64,000 nt of DNA from Tribonema minus (GCA_017506865.1 JAFCMP010000009.1:62001-126000), one strand, 5' to 3'. Positions 26,761 through 37,808 are shown, counted from the first letter of the stretch. Made by a program: numbers and translations. Notes: generated by a model from the sequence alone, not told the origin.

Positions 26761-27676
26761 TGACCCGAACCCGCGAAGGATTGGCGCTCGCCCAGGCTCC
26801 GATGTCAGCGATGGGCCGTGGGTGCGTTTCATCAGCCCTCTCGGCAGGTTCATCTGGTGTTCCGACACCCTCAACATCGTCGCCGAACTTTGCAATCGTT
26901 TCCGTCGCGTGTTTCCGCAGATACTTGAAGTACATTAGGAATGAGAGGATCGCAATCAGTGCTCGGACGCGGTCGCAGTCCCCTGTCAGATCGCTGACCA
27001 CCACGGTCCACCTTACCACCTCCGGGTCCTCTACTCCGTACACTCGAGCGCCGATCGTTCGCCACACATCGTCGTGGACACCCCCCTTCTTGTACAAAGG
27101 CTCAAATCCCAATGAACGTGACGATTCGGAGGCTTCGGCGCACGCGCACCCCGCTCTGAACACCTCAGTTCGCAGCTGCTGCTCGCTCTGAGGAGTGGAC
27201 AGCAAGTCCAACAGGAATCGGTTGGGACAATCGGCGTCCTCGCTGGCGGCGGCCTTCTTCTTCATGACCTTCAGAGCGCTCCCTCCGAAGAAGCTGGTGG
27301 CGGTGTACGCCGGAACGTCGCTGCCACTACAGGAAAATGCCTTCCTGAAAGTCACGCCCGCCATCGTGTGCGCCAGGTCGTCACCGCTGTGCCACGCCAG
27401 GAGCGCCCCCACAATTGCATCCATGAGTCTTCGTGCTTCAGGCGGGCACTCCGTCGACGTAGCGATTTCCCTCAGGGAGGTGCAATACCGCAGGATGCAC
27501 GCGCGCGGCTCTTGCGCAGAGTTTATCGCACCTGCAAATCTGACAAAGTCGACCAAGATCGAGAGAGCGTAGGACGGCTTCATACTGCTCGTCCTCTCGA
27601 TCACGCCCCTCACCTCTTCGTCCGCGTCCCCCCGAGTATTCATTGCGCGCATGAATTCATCCAGTTTTCGTGTCAT
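26747..27676 (-). CDS. hypothetical protein
   Basis: 309 residues from ATG 27676. Mostly helical, with a hydrophobic segment near the C terminus (VRALIAILSFLMYFKYL) and a Pro-rich, acidic end. KKGGVHDDVWRTIG and several cysteines in the middle do not match a family I know. Divergent from the membrane-protein gene at 27709 with only 32 nt between starts. Confidence 0.5.
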   Translation of the reverse strand: MTRKLDEFMRAMNTRGDADEEVRGVIERTSSMKPSYALSILVDFVRFAGAINSAQEPRACILRYCTSLREIATSTECPPEARRLMDAIVGALLAWHSGDDLAHTMAGVTFRKAFSCSGSDVPAYTATSFFGGSALKVMKKKAAASEDADCPNRFLLDLLSTPQSEQQLRTEVFRAGCACAEASESSRSLGFEPLYKKGGVHDDVWRTIGARVYGVEDPEVVRWTVVVSDLTGDCDRVRALIAILSFLMYFKYLRKHATETIAKFGDDVEGVGTPDEPAERADETHPRPIADIGAWASANPSRVRVIKTE

Positions 27677-27708
27677 CGTCACCGCTATTGTGTTGTGCGT
27701 ACATAAAA

Positions 27709-28014
27709 ATGAGGATCCAGGAAATACTGATCGTCATACTGTGCGGTGCGATCATCACCTCGCCTTCTTTTCGTGAGCCCATCGCTTATGCCGCAGTGGA
27801 GACGTGGTTCGTGGCGAAGACGTGTTTCAAACGCTGCGAAGTGAGAATATCTCCTGATTTTGAAGCGTCTCTTGTAGCGATCGGAAGCATTTTATTTTAC
27901 ATGAACAGAATTAAGGCCTTTCGAGGGGGGGGACTGCCTTCGGAGAGGCGTATAGCGGTCATCACGCTTGCTGCGGGGACGCTGCTCGGCATGCTGGTGG
28001 ATCCGTACCGCTGA
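27709..28014 (+). CDS. small membrane protein
   Basis: 101 residues from ATG 27709. N-terminal hydrophobic segment (IQEILIVILCGAIITS) could be a signal anchor. Two further hydrophobic stretches (FEASLVAIGSILFYM; AVITLAAGTLLGMLV). No family recognised. Confidence 0.5.
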   Translation: MRIQEILIVILCGAIITSPSFREPIAYAAVETWFVAKTCFKRCEVRISPDFEASLVAIGSILFYMNRIKAFRGGGLPSERRIAVITLAAGTLLGMLVDPYR

Positions 28015-28036
28015 GAGCGCGTCGCCGAGAGAGGCA

Positions 28037-28050
28037 TTTATAATATTGTT
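28037..28050 (+). promoter_or_regulatory. candidate late promoter word (TTTATAATATTGTT)
   Basis: 15-28 nt upstream of ATG 28065. Confidence 0.5.
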
Positions 28051-28064
28051 CTCTCAAAAAAGAC

Positions 28065-29027
28065 ATGAGCACCATCGCCAGAGTCGCCAACGACTTCAAA
28101 GCGGCATGCGATGTACTGGGCGTCACTTACGACAAGTCGGATGTATTCAAGCTGATGCAGATGGCAGCAGCGGAGTCGAGAGCGCCGTCTCCACCTCCGT
28201 CGCTTCGTCTCTCACCCAGACCTTCGCCGCCGTCACTCCTGCTGTCGCCAGTGCTCTCGACAGCATCGCGAGCGTCGACTTCGTCGCCTCCACTGCGTGC
28301 GTCGCTCCTGCTCTCGCCAGTGCTCTCGACAGCTTCACTAACATCGACTACGTCGCCTCCGCCGCCTTTTTCAACACCGTCGTGCTTGTCACCGCCGTCG
28401 CCGCCGACACCACCACCGTCGCCCCGGCACCCCCCCCCTCCGTGGGATTCGTTCATCGCGCCCAGAGAGAGCGAGTTCAGCGTCGTGTACACACTGAAGC
28501 TGAGGGGGGGCAAATATTACGTGGGGTTCACGACCAACCTTCCCAAGCGACTCGAGCAGCACTATACGGGCACCGACGGTGCAATGTGGACGAAGCATTA
28601 CCCCATGGAGCGAGTCGTCAACATTGAGTACAATGGCAACAAGTTCAAGGAAGCGACGGCGACGCTGATGCTGATGGCGAGTCACGGCCTCAACAACGTC
28701 AGAGGTGGCTCATACATTACGGCTCGATTTACACCGGAAGAGAGGCGGGCGATTGAGAAGCAGCTGTGGGGAGCTACGGATGCGTGCCTCAATTGCGGCG
28801 ATCCCACGCACTTCGCAGCGGACTGCACGGCTGACAGCAAGCGTGCGCGCAGGGACACTCCCTTCGAAGCACTGCCGCCCGTCGACGAGGCGCTGTTCGC
28901 GGCGAGACGCGAGTTGCTGCGTTCGCCGCACGCCGTGTGTACGAGATGCGGCAGGGGAAAACATGTGTTGGCAGTGTGCTACGCAAAAGTGCATCGTAAC
29001 AAGACAGTGCTGCCGCCACTATGTTGA
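28065..29027 (+). CDS. GIY-YIG endonuclease with Pro/Ser linker and two zinc knuckles
   Basis: 320 residues. Residues 1-40 form a short helical domain. Residues 41-130 are a Pro/Ser-rich linker encoded by a minisatellite with a unit of about 69 nt. The GIY-YIG core follows (VVYTLKL then GKYYVGFTT, with R in LPKRLEQHY as the catalytic arginine). Zinc knuckles come next: CLNCGDPTHFAADC, a CCHC knuckle, and CTRCGRGKHVLAVC. The nuclease probably cuts one strand or a defined DNA site; the knuckles would bind nucleic acid. GIY-YIG genes in giant viruses are often mobile or act in DNA repair (family knowledge). The 5' truncated gene at 1-214 shares the last knuckle. Confidence 0.75.
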   Translation: MSTIARVANDFKAACDVLGVTYDKSDVFKLMQMAAAESRAPSPPPSLRLSPRPSPPSLLLSPVLSTASRASTSSPPLRASLLLSPVLSTASLTSTTSPPPPFSTPSCLSPPSPPTPPPSPRHPPPPWDSFIAPRESEFSVVYTLKLRGGKYYVGFTTNLPKRLEQHYTGTDGAMWTKHYPMERVVNIEYNGNKFKEATATLMLMASHGLNNVRGGSYITARFTPEERRAIEKQLWGATDACLNCGDPTHFAADCTADSKRARRDTPFEALPPVDEALFAARRELLRSPHAVCTRCGRGKHVLAVCYAKVHRNKTVLPPLC

Positions 29028-29126
29028 GCAGTGCAATGTGCAAGCAGACGCAAAGGCAAAATTGCTGGTGGCTCAAACTGCGAAGACGATTCTGGTGTTG
29101 ACGCGATACGCACAATGTATTCATAT

Positions 29127-32100
29127 TCAAATCAGACACATGCCATCCTCATTCGGCTTCTGAAACCACTGCCTGAAGAGCGTGTCCATGTTTTTTTGCG
29201 GCAGAGCGGGGACCTCGGTCTCGAGGATGTCTTGCGAATCCATGAGTTGAAACAGGCTCGAGACGAAGTGGGCGTCGAACTCGACGCTGGTGTCGAACAC
29301 ACCCACACAACCCGCCGGGGCCCGCTTCACGACGATCTGGTAGTGGTTCGCGCCTCCGTTCCTGCCCCCGGTCGCTCCGGTCATCACGAGGACGACGAAG
29401 CGAGTGACCGACTTCTCGTACGCCCAGATGTTGGTGCGCACATGCTTTCTGGTGCCCCTCGCACCTTTAAACCTGGGGACGTATTCTTCCAGCACGACAA
29501 GATTGACCTTCTGGTCGCCTGCCTCAGACGTGAACTTCCCTGAGGCGATGCCGACACTCAACTCCTCCGCCCACAGCCAGCGATGCGCTGTCTGTGTGAA
29601 ATCCTTGCCGCTACGCTTGGTGTACGAGGCGACGTGCCTGGCGACCTGTTTCGCTGTTTTGCCGGCGTCCTCCAGTATCGTCTGCAGCGCCAACGGCAGC
29701 CGTTCACGAACTTGCTCCACGCTGATCGGTGCCGTGCCCGTCTGCATGGCGAGCAGGTAGCGCAGCACGTGACGCCCGCAGTCGTTGTCGCCGGCCACGT
29801 TGATGACCTGGACATCTCGCAGGGTCGGAACGGACCGCACCAGCACGGTGTTGACGTTGAAGTTTGTGGGCTCAGGCACGGCATCAGCGGCCGGCTTGCC
29901 GGCGTCGTCAGGTGGCTGGCGTCTCGGCGTCTGCAGGACGACAACCAAGCATGGGAAATACAGCGATGAGTGTGATGCGGCACGGCATGCATGACAAAAC
30001 AACATAGTGCATCGTCTCATGAAGCGTTCACGTACATGAATGATCAGCGCCTCCGCTTCCAGTGCTCGCCGTGCTCGCTTTGCTGCCGGTGAGTTCGGCA
30101 CCGCTGCCTCGGCAGCCTCTGCTGCTGCCTGTGCCGCCTCCGCTGCCGCCTCAGCCTCTTCTGCAGCCTCTTCTGCGGCCTCCTCTGCCGCCTCCGCTGC
30201 TGCCTCCGCTGCTGCCTCCGCTGCCGCCTCCGCTGCCGTGTCTGCTGCCGCCTCCGCTGCCATCTCCGCTGCCGCCTCCGGTGCCGCTGCATCTTGCCTT
30301 GGAGACGGCGGTTGCATTGCTGCCGCTGCCTCTAGTGCTCGCACCTCGGCCACTGCCGATGCCTGTCCTTGCGACGACACATCTGGCATGTCCTCATCGT
30401 TGTCACCGAGCTGCATCACAGATGAGCGCGCAGAGGTGTTAGTTGCACAATTTTTTCGATGATTACGGAAGCAGTGCAATAGACGCGTCACCTGAAAACT
30501 TCAACATGCTTTCGTACTGGGGTCGGGTTGAAGAACCCACTCACCACACTATGCGAGGCGCCCGCTTCGCCCGCACCCCCCTCGCTTCCTGCCCCACCCG
30601 CTTCCGCCGTTGCTGGTGCCAGACTTAGCAGCAGAATATCTGGCATGTCCTCATCCATGTCACCATGCTGCGGGCACATCACATAAAAACGACATTGATG
30701 AGCATGAGAACATGACTCAAACAATACGTGGCTGACAAATAACACACAGTAAGTGTGATGAGCAATGCCGCTCTTGATTTCTATACATCGCTTGAGTTAT
30801 GTCATGCTCAGCTTGTCGTCACTCACCGCATCGCGCAAGGCGCCTGCACCCTCCGCGCCGCCTGCGCCGCCCACCCCCGCTGCCTCTTGAATTTGAGCTG
30901 ATGCTGCCTGCGCTGCCTCTGCTACCACTGCGGCTTCATTAATTGGTACTGCCGCCGCTGCCTCCTGCACCTGAGCCGCTGCCGCTTGTGCTATCTCTTG
31001 TGCCGCTGCGGCTGCCGCCGCCTCTTGCGCCGCCGCTGCTGCCGCCGCCTCTTGCGCTGCCGCTGCTGCCGCCGCCTCTTGCATTTGTGCAGCTCCCTGA
31101 GAGTGCGCTTGCGCCGCTGCCGCCGCCGCGTCTTGAGCTCGCACCTCGGTCATTGCCGATGCCCCTCCATTCGGCGGGATATCTGGCATGTCCTCATCAA
31201 CGGCAGCGAGCTGCATCGGAGATGAGCATGCAGAAGCGTAAGCTGTAAAGATTGTGTGACGAGTACTAACGGTGCACAGGTGTATCACCTCAAAGTTTTA
31301 CAATATGAGCAATAACACAGCTGCCAGCGCGCTGCCATGCATGGATGGTAAATGCAACCACTCACCATGCTGTGCAAGGCACCCGCTTCGCCCCCGCCCC
31401 CCGCGCCCCCCCCGCCGCCTGGCAGGACAGCTGCAGGCTGCATGTCACCGCACGGTTACAACATTGGTGAATGTGGGAAACTTACTCAAACCATTGGTGA
31501 CACTAACACTTGCACGCTCAAGCAGCACACCAGCGCTCTCACGTTACATTAGTGACACAATCACATGTTCGCAACATACACTCACACACTGAAACCAGGT
31601 AATGTGAGCGACTCATAACATGTAGTGACAGCAGCGAGGCCGTTGCAAAAAATTTGCATGACGCTCTTCACACTTTGCTGATCGCTTGAGCGACATCGTG
31701 CGCTGCGGCATTGCAGGGCATGTATTGGGATTTCATCACTCACTGCATTGTGCATGGCGCCTGCACCCCCCTCCCACCGTCCACCGCCTACCACTGCTGC
31801 CGCAAGTGTTTGCACCCCAACCGCTGATAGCGCCAGGGCTTGCGGCATGTCCTCATCCGTGTCGCCGCGCTGCGCAGTACGGTAGTGAAAGTGCACAACA
31901 TGCACTCAGCGAGGCACTGCGACACTCTGAATTGACAAGTACATGCACGCAGCGGTCATGCTGCACGCAGTGCTCACTCTGTACGCAGTGTAGACTTACC
32001 GTGTTCTGTAAAGCGTCTGCTTCGCTTGCACCCCCCTCACCACTTGTGCCGTGGGCGCCCCTTCCGCCACCGGTGCCCCCCGCGCTGCTGGTGGAGAGGC

Positions 32101-33316
32101 GGACGGTTCCGCCGCTGACATATATTTCTGAGCCGCTGTCGCTGTCCGCACCTCCTGCCCCGCCCCCGCCGCCGCCGCCGCCGTTGCCGTCGCCACCGCC
32201 GCCGCCGCCACTCCCCGAGCCGCCGTCGCCGTCGCCGGTTGAGTCCAGCCAGGCGACCCAGCGACGCAGCTCGGCGGCCTGCTCTGCATAGGCCCGGGCC
32301 AACGCCTCCCTGGCGTGCAGCTTGGCCACGTGCTTCATTGGATTCTGCGCGAAGTCTGGTTGCACGCGCATGTCGCGTTGACTCTTCGCCAGGGACTTGA
32401 GGGCGTCCTCCAACGCTACGTTGAGAGAGTCAATGCCGCGCTGCACGCTCACGGCGCTCATCTCGTGCACCTCAGACAATGAGAAGTGCACGACCTCGCC
32501 AGGGACGGCAGCTGGCGGCGGTCGTGAGCTCCGGTAACCGTCCAACGCCGCGGCCGCGATCTGCTGCCGGCGTGCGAGAGCGACGGCGTGTGAGGCGCCA
32601 AATGACGCCACCTCGCATCGGAAGAAGTCCAGGGACACGGTATCGTCACCGTTGGGGTCCACCTGGGTCCCTCTCGCAATGTCCAGTGCGATGGACAACG
32701 GAGACCTGTGTGTCCTGTGGGTTTCAACAGGAATAATGTCCTCACGCCGCCATTTGATGCGCCACGCAGCCCGAAGGCATGCTATGGCATAAGTGACGGA
32801 GGGATTGCACTGCAGCGGCTCCTGACAGGTTATGTACACCATGAGCGCCGCGCGCGTCAGGTGGAACACGATCCACTGCCTCGGTCCGTCGTGAGAGGCA
32901 TCCCAGACGAGCACCGTGGAGTCCGCGGTCAAGGCCTGAGCCACGAGCTCACATCTACCCGGCATCAACGCCCCGCTGTGAAGAGGTCCGAAGACTCGCA
33001 GTTCGCTAGCGATGACCTGACAGTCGAGGGCACGAGCGCATGCCTCGTAGAACTCGACTGTCGTGCCCTGTTCTACTCCTTCCCAGCCCACCACGGCGCC
33101 GCAGACGTCGATGGTGCACCTGCACTTGACGTCGTGGCACTGCGCCGTGTGCTCGTCACGGTACATCGGCAAGAACAGCTCCGGGCTCCGTAGGTGGGGC
33201 GGGTACAGGCAGAACGGATATTCTGCGAGCGGGTAGTCGGGTATCGCTGCTGCGCGGTCTAGCCTGCTCCTCATTAAGGCGTTACACTTCGCACAATGCT
33301 GACTCGCCGCCGCCAT
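29127..33316 (-). CDS. seven-exon gene with repeated DEDMPDI exons and OTU-like protease end
   Basis: Exons 33316-32000, 31869-31744, 31437-31366, 31210-30827, 30667-30545, 30410-30036 and 29930-29127 all have GT-AG borders, phase 0 and lengths divisible by three; joined length about 1,066 residues. Exon 1 (439 residues) has a cysteine-rich start (HCAKCNALM) and a Gly-rich end, with no known domain. Exons 2, 4, 5 and 6 each contain a (G)DxDEDMP(D/Q) word and Ala/Glu-rich coils. Exon 7 resembles an OTU cysteine protease (GDNDCGRHVLRYLL, then GGANHYQIVV). The gene looks host-like or transposon-like. It may be a deubiquitinase with a modular linker (inference). Confidence 0.6.
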
Positions 33317-34503
33317 GCTGCTGCTGCCGCCTTCTGCTACTGCTGCTGCTGCCTTCTAGCGCTGCTTCTGTTTCTGCCTGCTGCTTCTCTACTTCTGCTT
33401 ATGCGCTGATAGGCAGTGTACAGTAGAGAGCACTGCGTAGCTGCTGCTGCTGCTGTCTGCTGTTTGCCTTCACCTGTGGGACCTCATTTTTTGCCTTCTG
33501 CGCTGGTGCTGATGGCCATGAGGGCTTCTGCGCTGCTGCTGCTGCTGCTGCGTGCGCTGTTGAATGCTTATTCGGCTGCTACTGTTGTTCCTGGTGTTGC
33601 TGGCGCTGCTGTTCCTGCGCTACTGCTGTTGCTGCTGTGTGCTGCTGCTGCTGCTGCTGATGCTGTTGCAATGCGCAACCTCAACTTGGATTTTTTTGCG
33701 CAGGTGTGAGTGTGTAGTGCAGGTCCGCAGGCAGTGCTGCTGGAAGCACTGGTGAAAGCGCTGCTGGAAGCGCTGCTGAAAGCGCTGCTGACTGCGCTGT
33801 TACAACAGCTTCTGGCAAGCTTTGCTACCACCCTCTCCTCCTGCACTTCAACATCCTACTTCAGTTCAGTATCTCCCACATGAAAACCCCAGCGCCACAG
33901 CCATTACGCAGTCAACAGTGCGCACAGAGGATCAGTGTTGAGTCAGCACCAGCAGCAGTGGTACCGCACCGTCAGCAGCAGTGGACTGTCAGCGCCACAG
34001 CTCCAGCAGCAGCAGAACTGGCAACACAAAGAAGAACATGGTGGTAATTGTGAGTAATTTGCTGTGTAGGGGAGGTGAACTATCCTGTGAGCACCAGAGC
34101 ATCACTTGTGTCTGTTCAAGAGAGGTTTCTTGAATCCGTAGCGCTATGAGCACCTGCACCGGGCTACTAGTCCTGCTGCTGCTGTTGTGCGCACATATTT
34201 TGGAGACATCCTCCCTCAGAGGAGCTGCGCTGCAAATTTCATGGCGCCCATCTGCTTTCTGAGTCCAAGCAGCATTTTTAGTCATTTTGCAAAACAATGC
34301 ATCAAGGTTATGTGTCTGTTGCTGTTTGTGCTTGTGCGCACACTTACTAGAAACATCCTACTTGGCATGAGCTGCTGCTGCTGCTGTTGCTGCTGCTGTG
34401 CTGCTGCTGCTGCTGCGTGCTGCTGCGGTCTGCTCTGTGCTTGGTGCTGCATGCAGCACTTGCGCTTGCACTTTTCCTGTTCGACCAACACGCTGCAACA
34501 AAC
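33317..34503. other. CTG/CAG-rich stretch without a supported gene
   Basis: Long CTG runs (about 33425-33460, 33535-33555, 33635-33660, 34370-34430). Frames here give only poly-Leu, poly-Cys or poly-Ala. It probably holds the promoters and leaders of the divergent intron-bearing genes at 33316 and 34504. Composition equals the host side beyond 43.4 kb. Confidence 0.45.
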
Positions 34504-35101
34504 ATGTTTTTGGTGTCTTTGCAGGACCTTACGGGCCTCAGCGTCGACCAGCTCAAACAACTGAGGCAGGTGCTCGACAGCACAGTTGCGTTAAGGGTGG
34601 AGGTGGAGGACGCTGCCCCGCAAGCACGCACTGCAGCTGAAAATGCAGCAGCTCTGACTGCAGAAGCAGAGGCTGCAGAGGCTGCGGCGGCCGCTGCGCA
34701 GCAGGTGGCAATAACGAAGAGGCGAGCCGCAGATGAGGCTAATCGAGTTCATCAGGACATGCAGGTGGCTTTAGCTGAGAAGGCTGCCGCCGAGATGAGA
34801 TTTCAGGAGGAAGCGAATGCTGTGCTCACTCCTATGAAGGTGCGTGAAGATTGCATGGCTTTTGTGCTTTGTGACTGCAGACCCACCATCTTGCTGTGAC
34901 TCATGCACAGAATTGCAACCCGGGCTTGAGATGCCTACATGGCTAGCAGAAGTGTAAAATGTTAACTCATTCTTCTATGTGAGACTTGTGTTTGAAACAG
35001 CACATGTTTGCATGTTATCATTCATCACATCACAGGGCACCAAGCGCAAGGCGGCGGACGACGTGAATGATGGTGGTAGCGTCGAGAGCACGAAGGGCTA
35101 G
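34504..35101 (+). CDS. small nuclear coiled-coil protein, two exons
   Basis: Exon 1 34504-34839 and exon 2 35036-35101 join in phase 0 (CCTATGAAG|GTGCGT and CATCACAG|GGCACC) to 133 residues. The body is one long Ala/Glu/Gln-rich coiled coil (RVEVEDAAPQARTAAENAAA). Exon 2 gives GTKRKAADDVNDGG, a probable nuclear-localisation signal, and the stop. An in-frame acceptor-like TTTGCAG at 34518-34524 means the first coding part could also come from an upstream exon. Same composition style as exons 2-6 of the seven-exon gene on the other strand. Confidence 0.5.
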
Positions 35102-35309
35102 GGTGATCGACTAGGCAATTCGCAGCGGCATTGTGAATGGGGTTTTGACACTTCAAATGTACTCTCTTTCATAACGCTGGCCGAGTTGCTGTGGTGTCGT
35201 GATGTTCTTCGACTCGTGTGCATGCAGCATCACATGCTCGTTCATGTTTTTCCATCGTGTCTCGTGAACACGTCATGCTTACAGCATTACATACATCACA
35301 GCGCACTGC

Positions 35310-36608
35310 TTGTCAAAGGCTAGCACATGCACAGACCCAACGACGATCACCGTCACAGACGCCCCAAACCGCCTGCGCGTGCAGGGGCCCCGTAGTGACG
35401 ACGCCGAGCACTTCGTCGACGGCGACAGCGGCACCGCTGACAGTCGAGTCGATGCAGAGGACACCCACGCCGGTGCAGCGGATGCCCGTGGCAGTGCTGC
35501 CGCCCATGGCGGTGCATCTGACGCCCATGGCAGTGCAGCCACCGCCCACGTCGGTTCTGCTGCCACCCATACCGGTGCATCTGGCGTCCACGGCAGTGCA
35601 GCAGCTAACACCCACAGCAGTGCCGCTGCCGCCCAAGGCGTTGCTGCGGACGCCAGCAGCAGTGCTGCTGCCACCCACGGCGGTGCATCTGACGCCCATG
35701 GCAGTGCAGCCACCGCCTGCGGCGGTTCTGCTGCCACCCATGCTGGTGCACCTGACGCCCACGGCAGTGCAGCCACCGCCCCTGGCGGACCTGCCGCTGC
35801 GCACGGGGGGGTAGCCGACGCTTATGGCAGTGCATCCGCCGCCCAAGGCGTTGATGCTGATCGTGCTGCCGCCGAAGCGACGATTCGCAGGATCGTAGAC
35901 GGACTTCACACTGGCTGGGGCGCGACGTTCGTGTCTCGAGGCAACATGTTCAAGAACACGATGCTGGTGGAGAACGATGTCGTCTTCAAGATCCGTGCGA
36001 ACGGAGCTGAACATCACCTACTCTGCTGCGCTGATGACGGCAGCCTCAGACCCGTTCTCGCACGCATCGCATCCGAAGTCAGCTTTAAAACGACGCTCGC
36101 ACTGGCGGCGGAGCTCATTTCTCACGGCGGCAATAGCGGTGATGCTGCAGGCGGCGTGCTGCAGAATGTGGATGTGCATATCAAGCGCGCCTCGCCGACG
36201 AAGCCGGTCATCTCCATCTACCTCGCCGTCTCCGGCGCGGTGGACATACGCGACGACAGGCTCCCGAAGGTGATCGTGTTGGACACCAGGCTCAACGGCG
36301 GCGCGCGAACGCTCTGCGAGGGAGACGGACCGCTCTTGCCCTATCGCAGCGGCACCGCAGAGGCGACGATAACTCTCACCCCCGGCGCCTGCGTCGTCGT
36401 GCTGCACATCATGCACAGCGACTCCAGGAGGGTATTCGTCGCCGACGCGCGCGGCGACATCGAGGGCTGGTACGACGGCGCTGTTCGTGCTCGTGCCCCC
36501 GGTTCGACTCGCGCACCCGCGTCGAGTGCCCCTCACGAGTTCGAGCTCACGCCAGGCGCACAGCCCCACGCAGGCACGGCGAGCGCGGCCAACACTGCAC
36601 AGGTGTGA
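35310..36608 (+). CDS. Ala/His-rich repeat protein with unknown C-terminal domain (start uncertain)
   Basis: Up to 432 residues, but no ATG opens the frame. A 5' exon or a non-ATG start is needed; GTGCAG|GGGCCC near 35387 is a possible acceptor. Residues 50-190 are imperfect repeats of A-H-G-G-A-S-D-A-H-G-S-A type. From about residue 195 a folded domain follows (RRIVDGLHTGWGATFVSRGN, VVFKIRANGAEHHLLCC, VDVHIKRASPTKPVISIYL, ACVVVLHIMHSDSRRVFVAD), beta-rich and not recognised. The repeats can be read in another frame for about 180 codons too, but only this frame continues into the folded part. Confidence 0.5.
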   Translation: MSKASTCTDPTTITVTDAPNRLRVQGPRSDDAEHFVDGDSGTADSRVDAEDTHAGAADARGSAAAHGGASDAHGSAATAHVGSAATHTGASGVHGSAAANTHSSAAAAQGVAADASSSAAATHGGASDAHGSAATACGGSAATHAGAPDAHGSAATAPGGPAAAHGGVADAYGSASAAQGVDADRAAAEATIRRIVDGLHTGWGATFVSRGNMFKNTMLVENDVVFKIRANGAEHHLLCCADDGSLRPVLARIASEVSFKTTLALAAELISHGGNSGDAAGGVLQNVDVHIKRASPTKPVISIYLAVSGAVDIRDDRLPKVIVLDTRLNGGARTLCEGDGPLLPYRSGTAEATITLTPGACVVVLHIMHSDSRRVFVADARGDIEGWYDGAVRARAPGSTRAPASSAPHEFELTPGAQPHAGTASAANTAQV

Positions 36609-36818
36609 TGCTCCACATGCGTGGACTCGTGAGTTGTATAAAGTTTGCAGTGCAGTGCGGCATTGCGCGTAGTGTTGAGTTCGCACACCGATGCGAGAGA
36701 ATACGACCTGTTTTTTCATACATTTGCCTCTGATTCGGTGTCCGCTCGTTTTTTGTATGTGCATCATTTCATGTGCACTGCATGTTTTGCGACAGCGATT
36801 AACGGAGACTGTTCTCGC

Positions 36819-37562
36819 ATGCCTGCGCAGGTCGAGACTCCTCATCGCTCCTCCAGACTAGCTGGGAAGCGAGCCGCTTGCTGGGCCGAGCTAGAGTCGG
36901 TCATGCGAATCAGTCTCATGGTCGGCAATTCGAGCATCCCGGTGCCGCATGGCGCGCCGCAGCAGATGGGGCTCTTCGCTAGAAGGGACTTGCCGCGGAA
37001 CTTCCACTTTCCTTACGTTGCGATATCGCGTCGGCTGCGGTGCGCGTTTCACTTCACGCAAGCCTACTGCGTGACGGCGTCCATCCCCCCTGAAGACGAT
37101 GGCGAGAGCGATCACATCGTGAAGGCGGAGGGGAGGCGGCTGGTGGCGGACGGGCATCCGGACATCGTGACTGCGATCACGGGGGACGAAGTGTGGTCGT
37201 TCGCCGCGCGCATCAACGAGCCTGCCCTCGGCTCCAGCGGTTACAACGCCATGATGGTAGACCACCCTTGTATAACGCGGAGGGACTACTACGACGGCCT
37301 GGGCTCCCGGATGTGCATCATCCCCAGCGTCGTCTTCTTGCCGTTCGGGGCCCGGGCGGGCGATGAGATATTCATGTGGTACGGCCCGGGCTTCAACAGA
37401 ACATACAAGGATTTCGCAAAGCACTCGACGGATCTGGCTGCGTTGGCCAACATCGCTACGTTCAACGCGTTACAGAAGCGCAACACATTCGTCAACGCAT
37501 TACACAACCAGGGCGCGCGCCAGCCTCAGTGGTATCGATGTGCGATGTGGAACGGACTTTAA
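36819..37562 (+). CDS. SET-domain lysine methyltransferase-like protein
   Basis: 247 residues from ATG 36819. After a basic start (HRSSRLAGKRA) comes QQMGLFARRDLPRN, the first SET strand pair. Then FAARINEPALGSSGYNAMMV corresponds to the N-H-S/N-x-x-P-N-A catalytic block with INEP in place of NHS. PFGARAGDEIFMWYGPGFNR provides the G-E-E/D-(I/L)-x-x-x-Y-G segment. Post-SET cysteines are missing. Viral SET proteins methylate host or viral histones (family knowledge); the missing canonical NHS leaves activity uncertain. Confidence 0.65.
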   Translation: MPAQVETPHRSSRLAGKRAACWAELESVMRISLMVGNSSIPVPHGAPQQMGLFARRDLPRNFHFPYVAISRRLRCAFHFTQAYCVTASIPPEDDGESDHIVKAEGRRLVADGHPDIVTAITGDEVWSFAARINEPALGSSGYNAMMVDHPCITRRDYYDGLGSRMCIIPSVVFLPFGARAGDEIFMWYGPGFNRTYKDFAKHSTDLAALANIATFNALQKRNTFVNALHNQGARQPQWYRCAMWNGL

Positions 37563-37723
37563 TTGACCAGTTCCCCCGTCAACACATCGCTGGCGTGTTT
37601 GCTGCTCATGGTCAAGATGCTGTCATGCCTTACCATCACGCACGAATCTGTTCGAAACAGTCTCGGTCGCCTCGTGGTCTCGAGATCTTCATCGATTGTC
37701 GTGGGCATATCTGTGGCTGCCAT
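37559..37723 (-). CDS. possible small acidic/basic protein
   Basis: 54 residues from ATG 37723 (MAATDMPTTIDEDLETTRRP, then LFRTDSCVMV). It overlaps the SET gene stop by four bases in convergent orientation. The opposite strand is open over a similar length, so the call is weak. Confidence 0.3.
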   Translation of the reverse strand: MAATDMPTTIDEDLETTRRPRLFRTDSCVMVRHDSILTMSSKHASDVLTGELVN

Positions 37724-37808
37724 GATTGAAGCAAAGCTCGGTTGTTTTGAGTGTATATTATTTCTGCTCCGCCCGCTCGCTTTGTATCTCATCGTGTTGC
37801 GTCGCAAC

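Noticed and set aside
35218..35814. Alternative plus frame with Pro/Val-rich repeats starting at an ATG
   Set aside because: It ends before the folded C-terminal part. The repeat DNA is open in more than one frame, and the 35310 frame continues into a structured domain.
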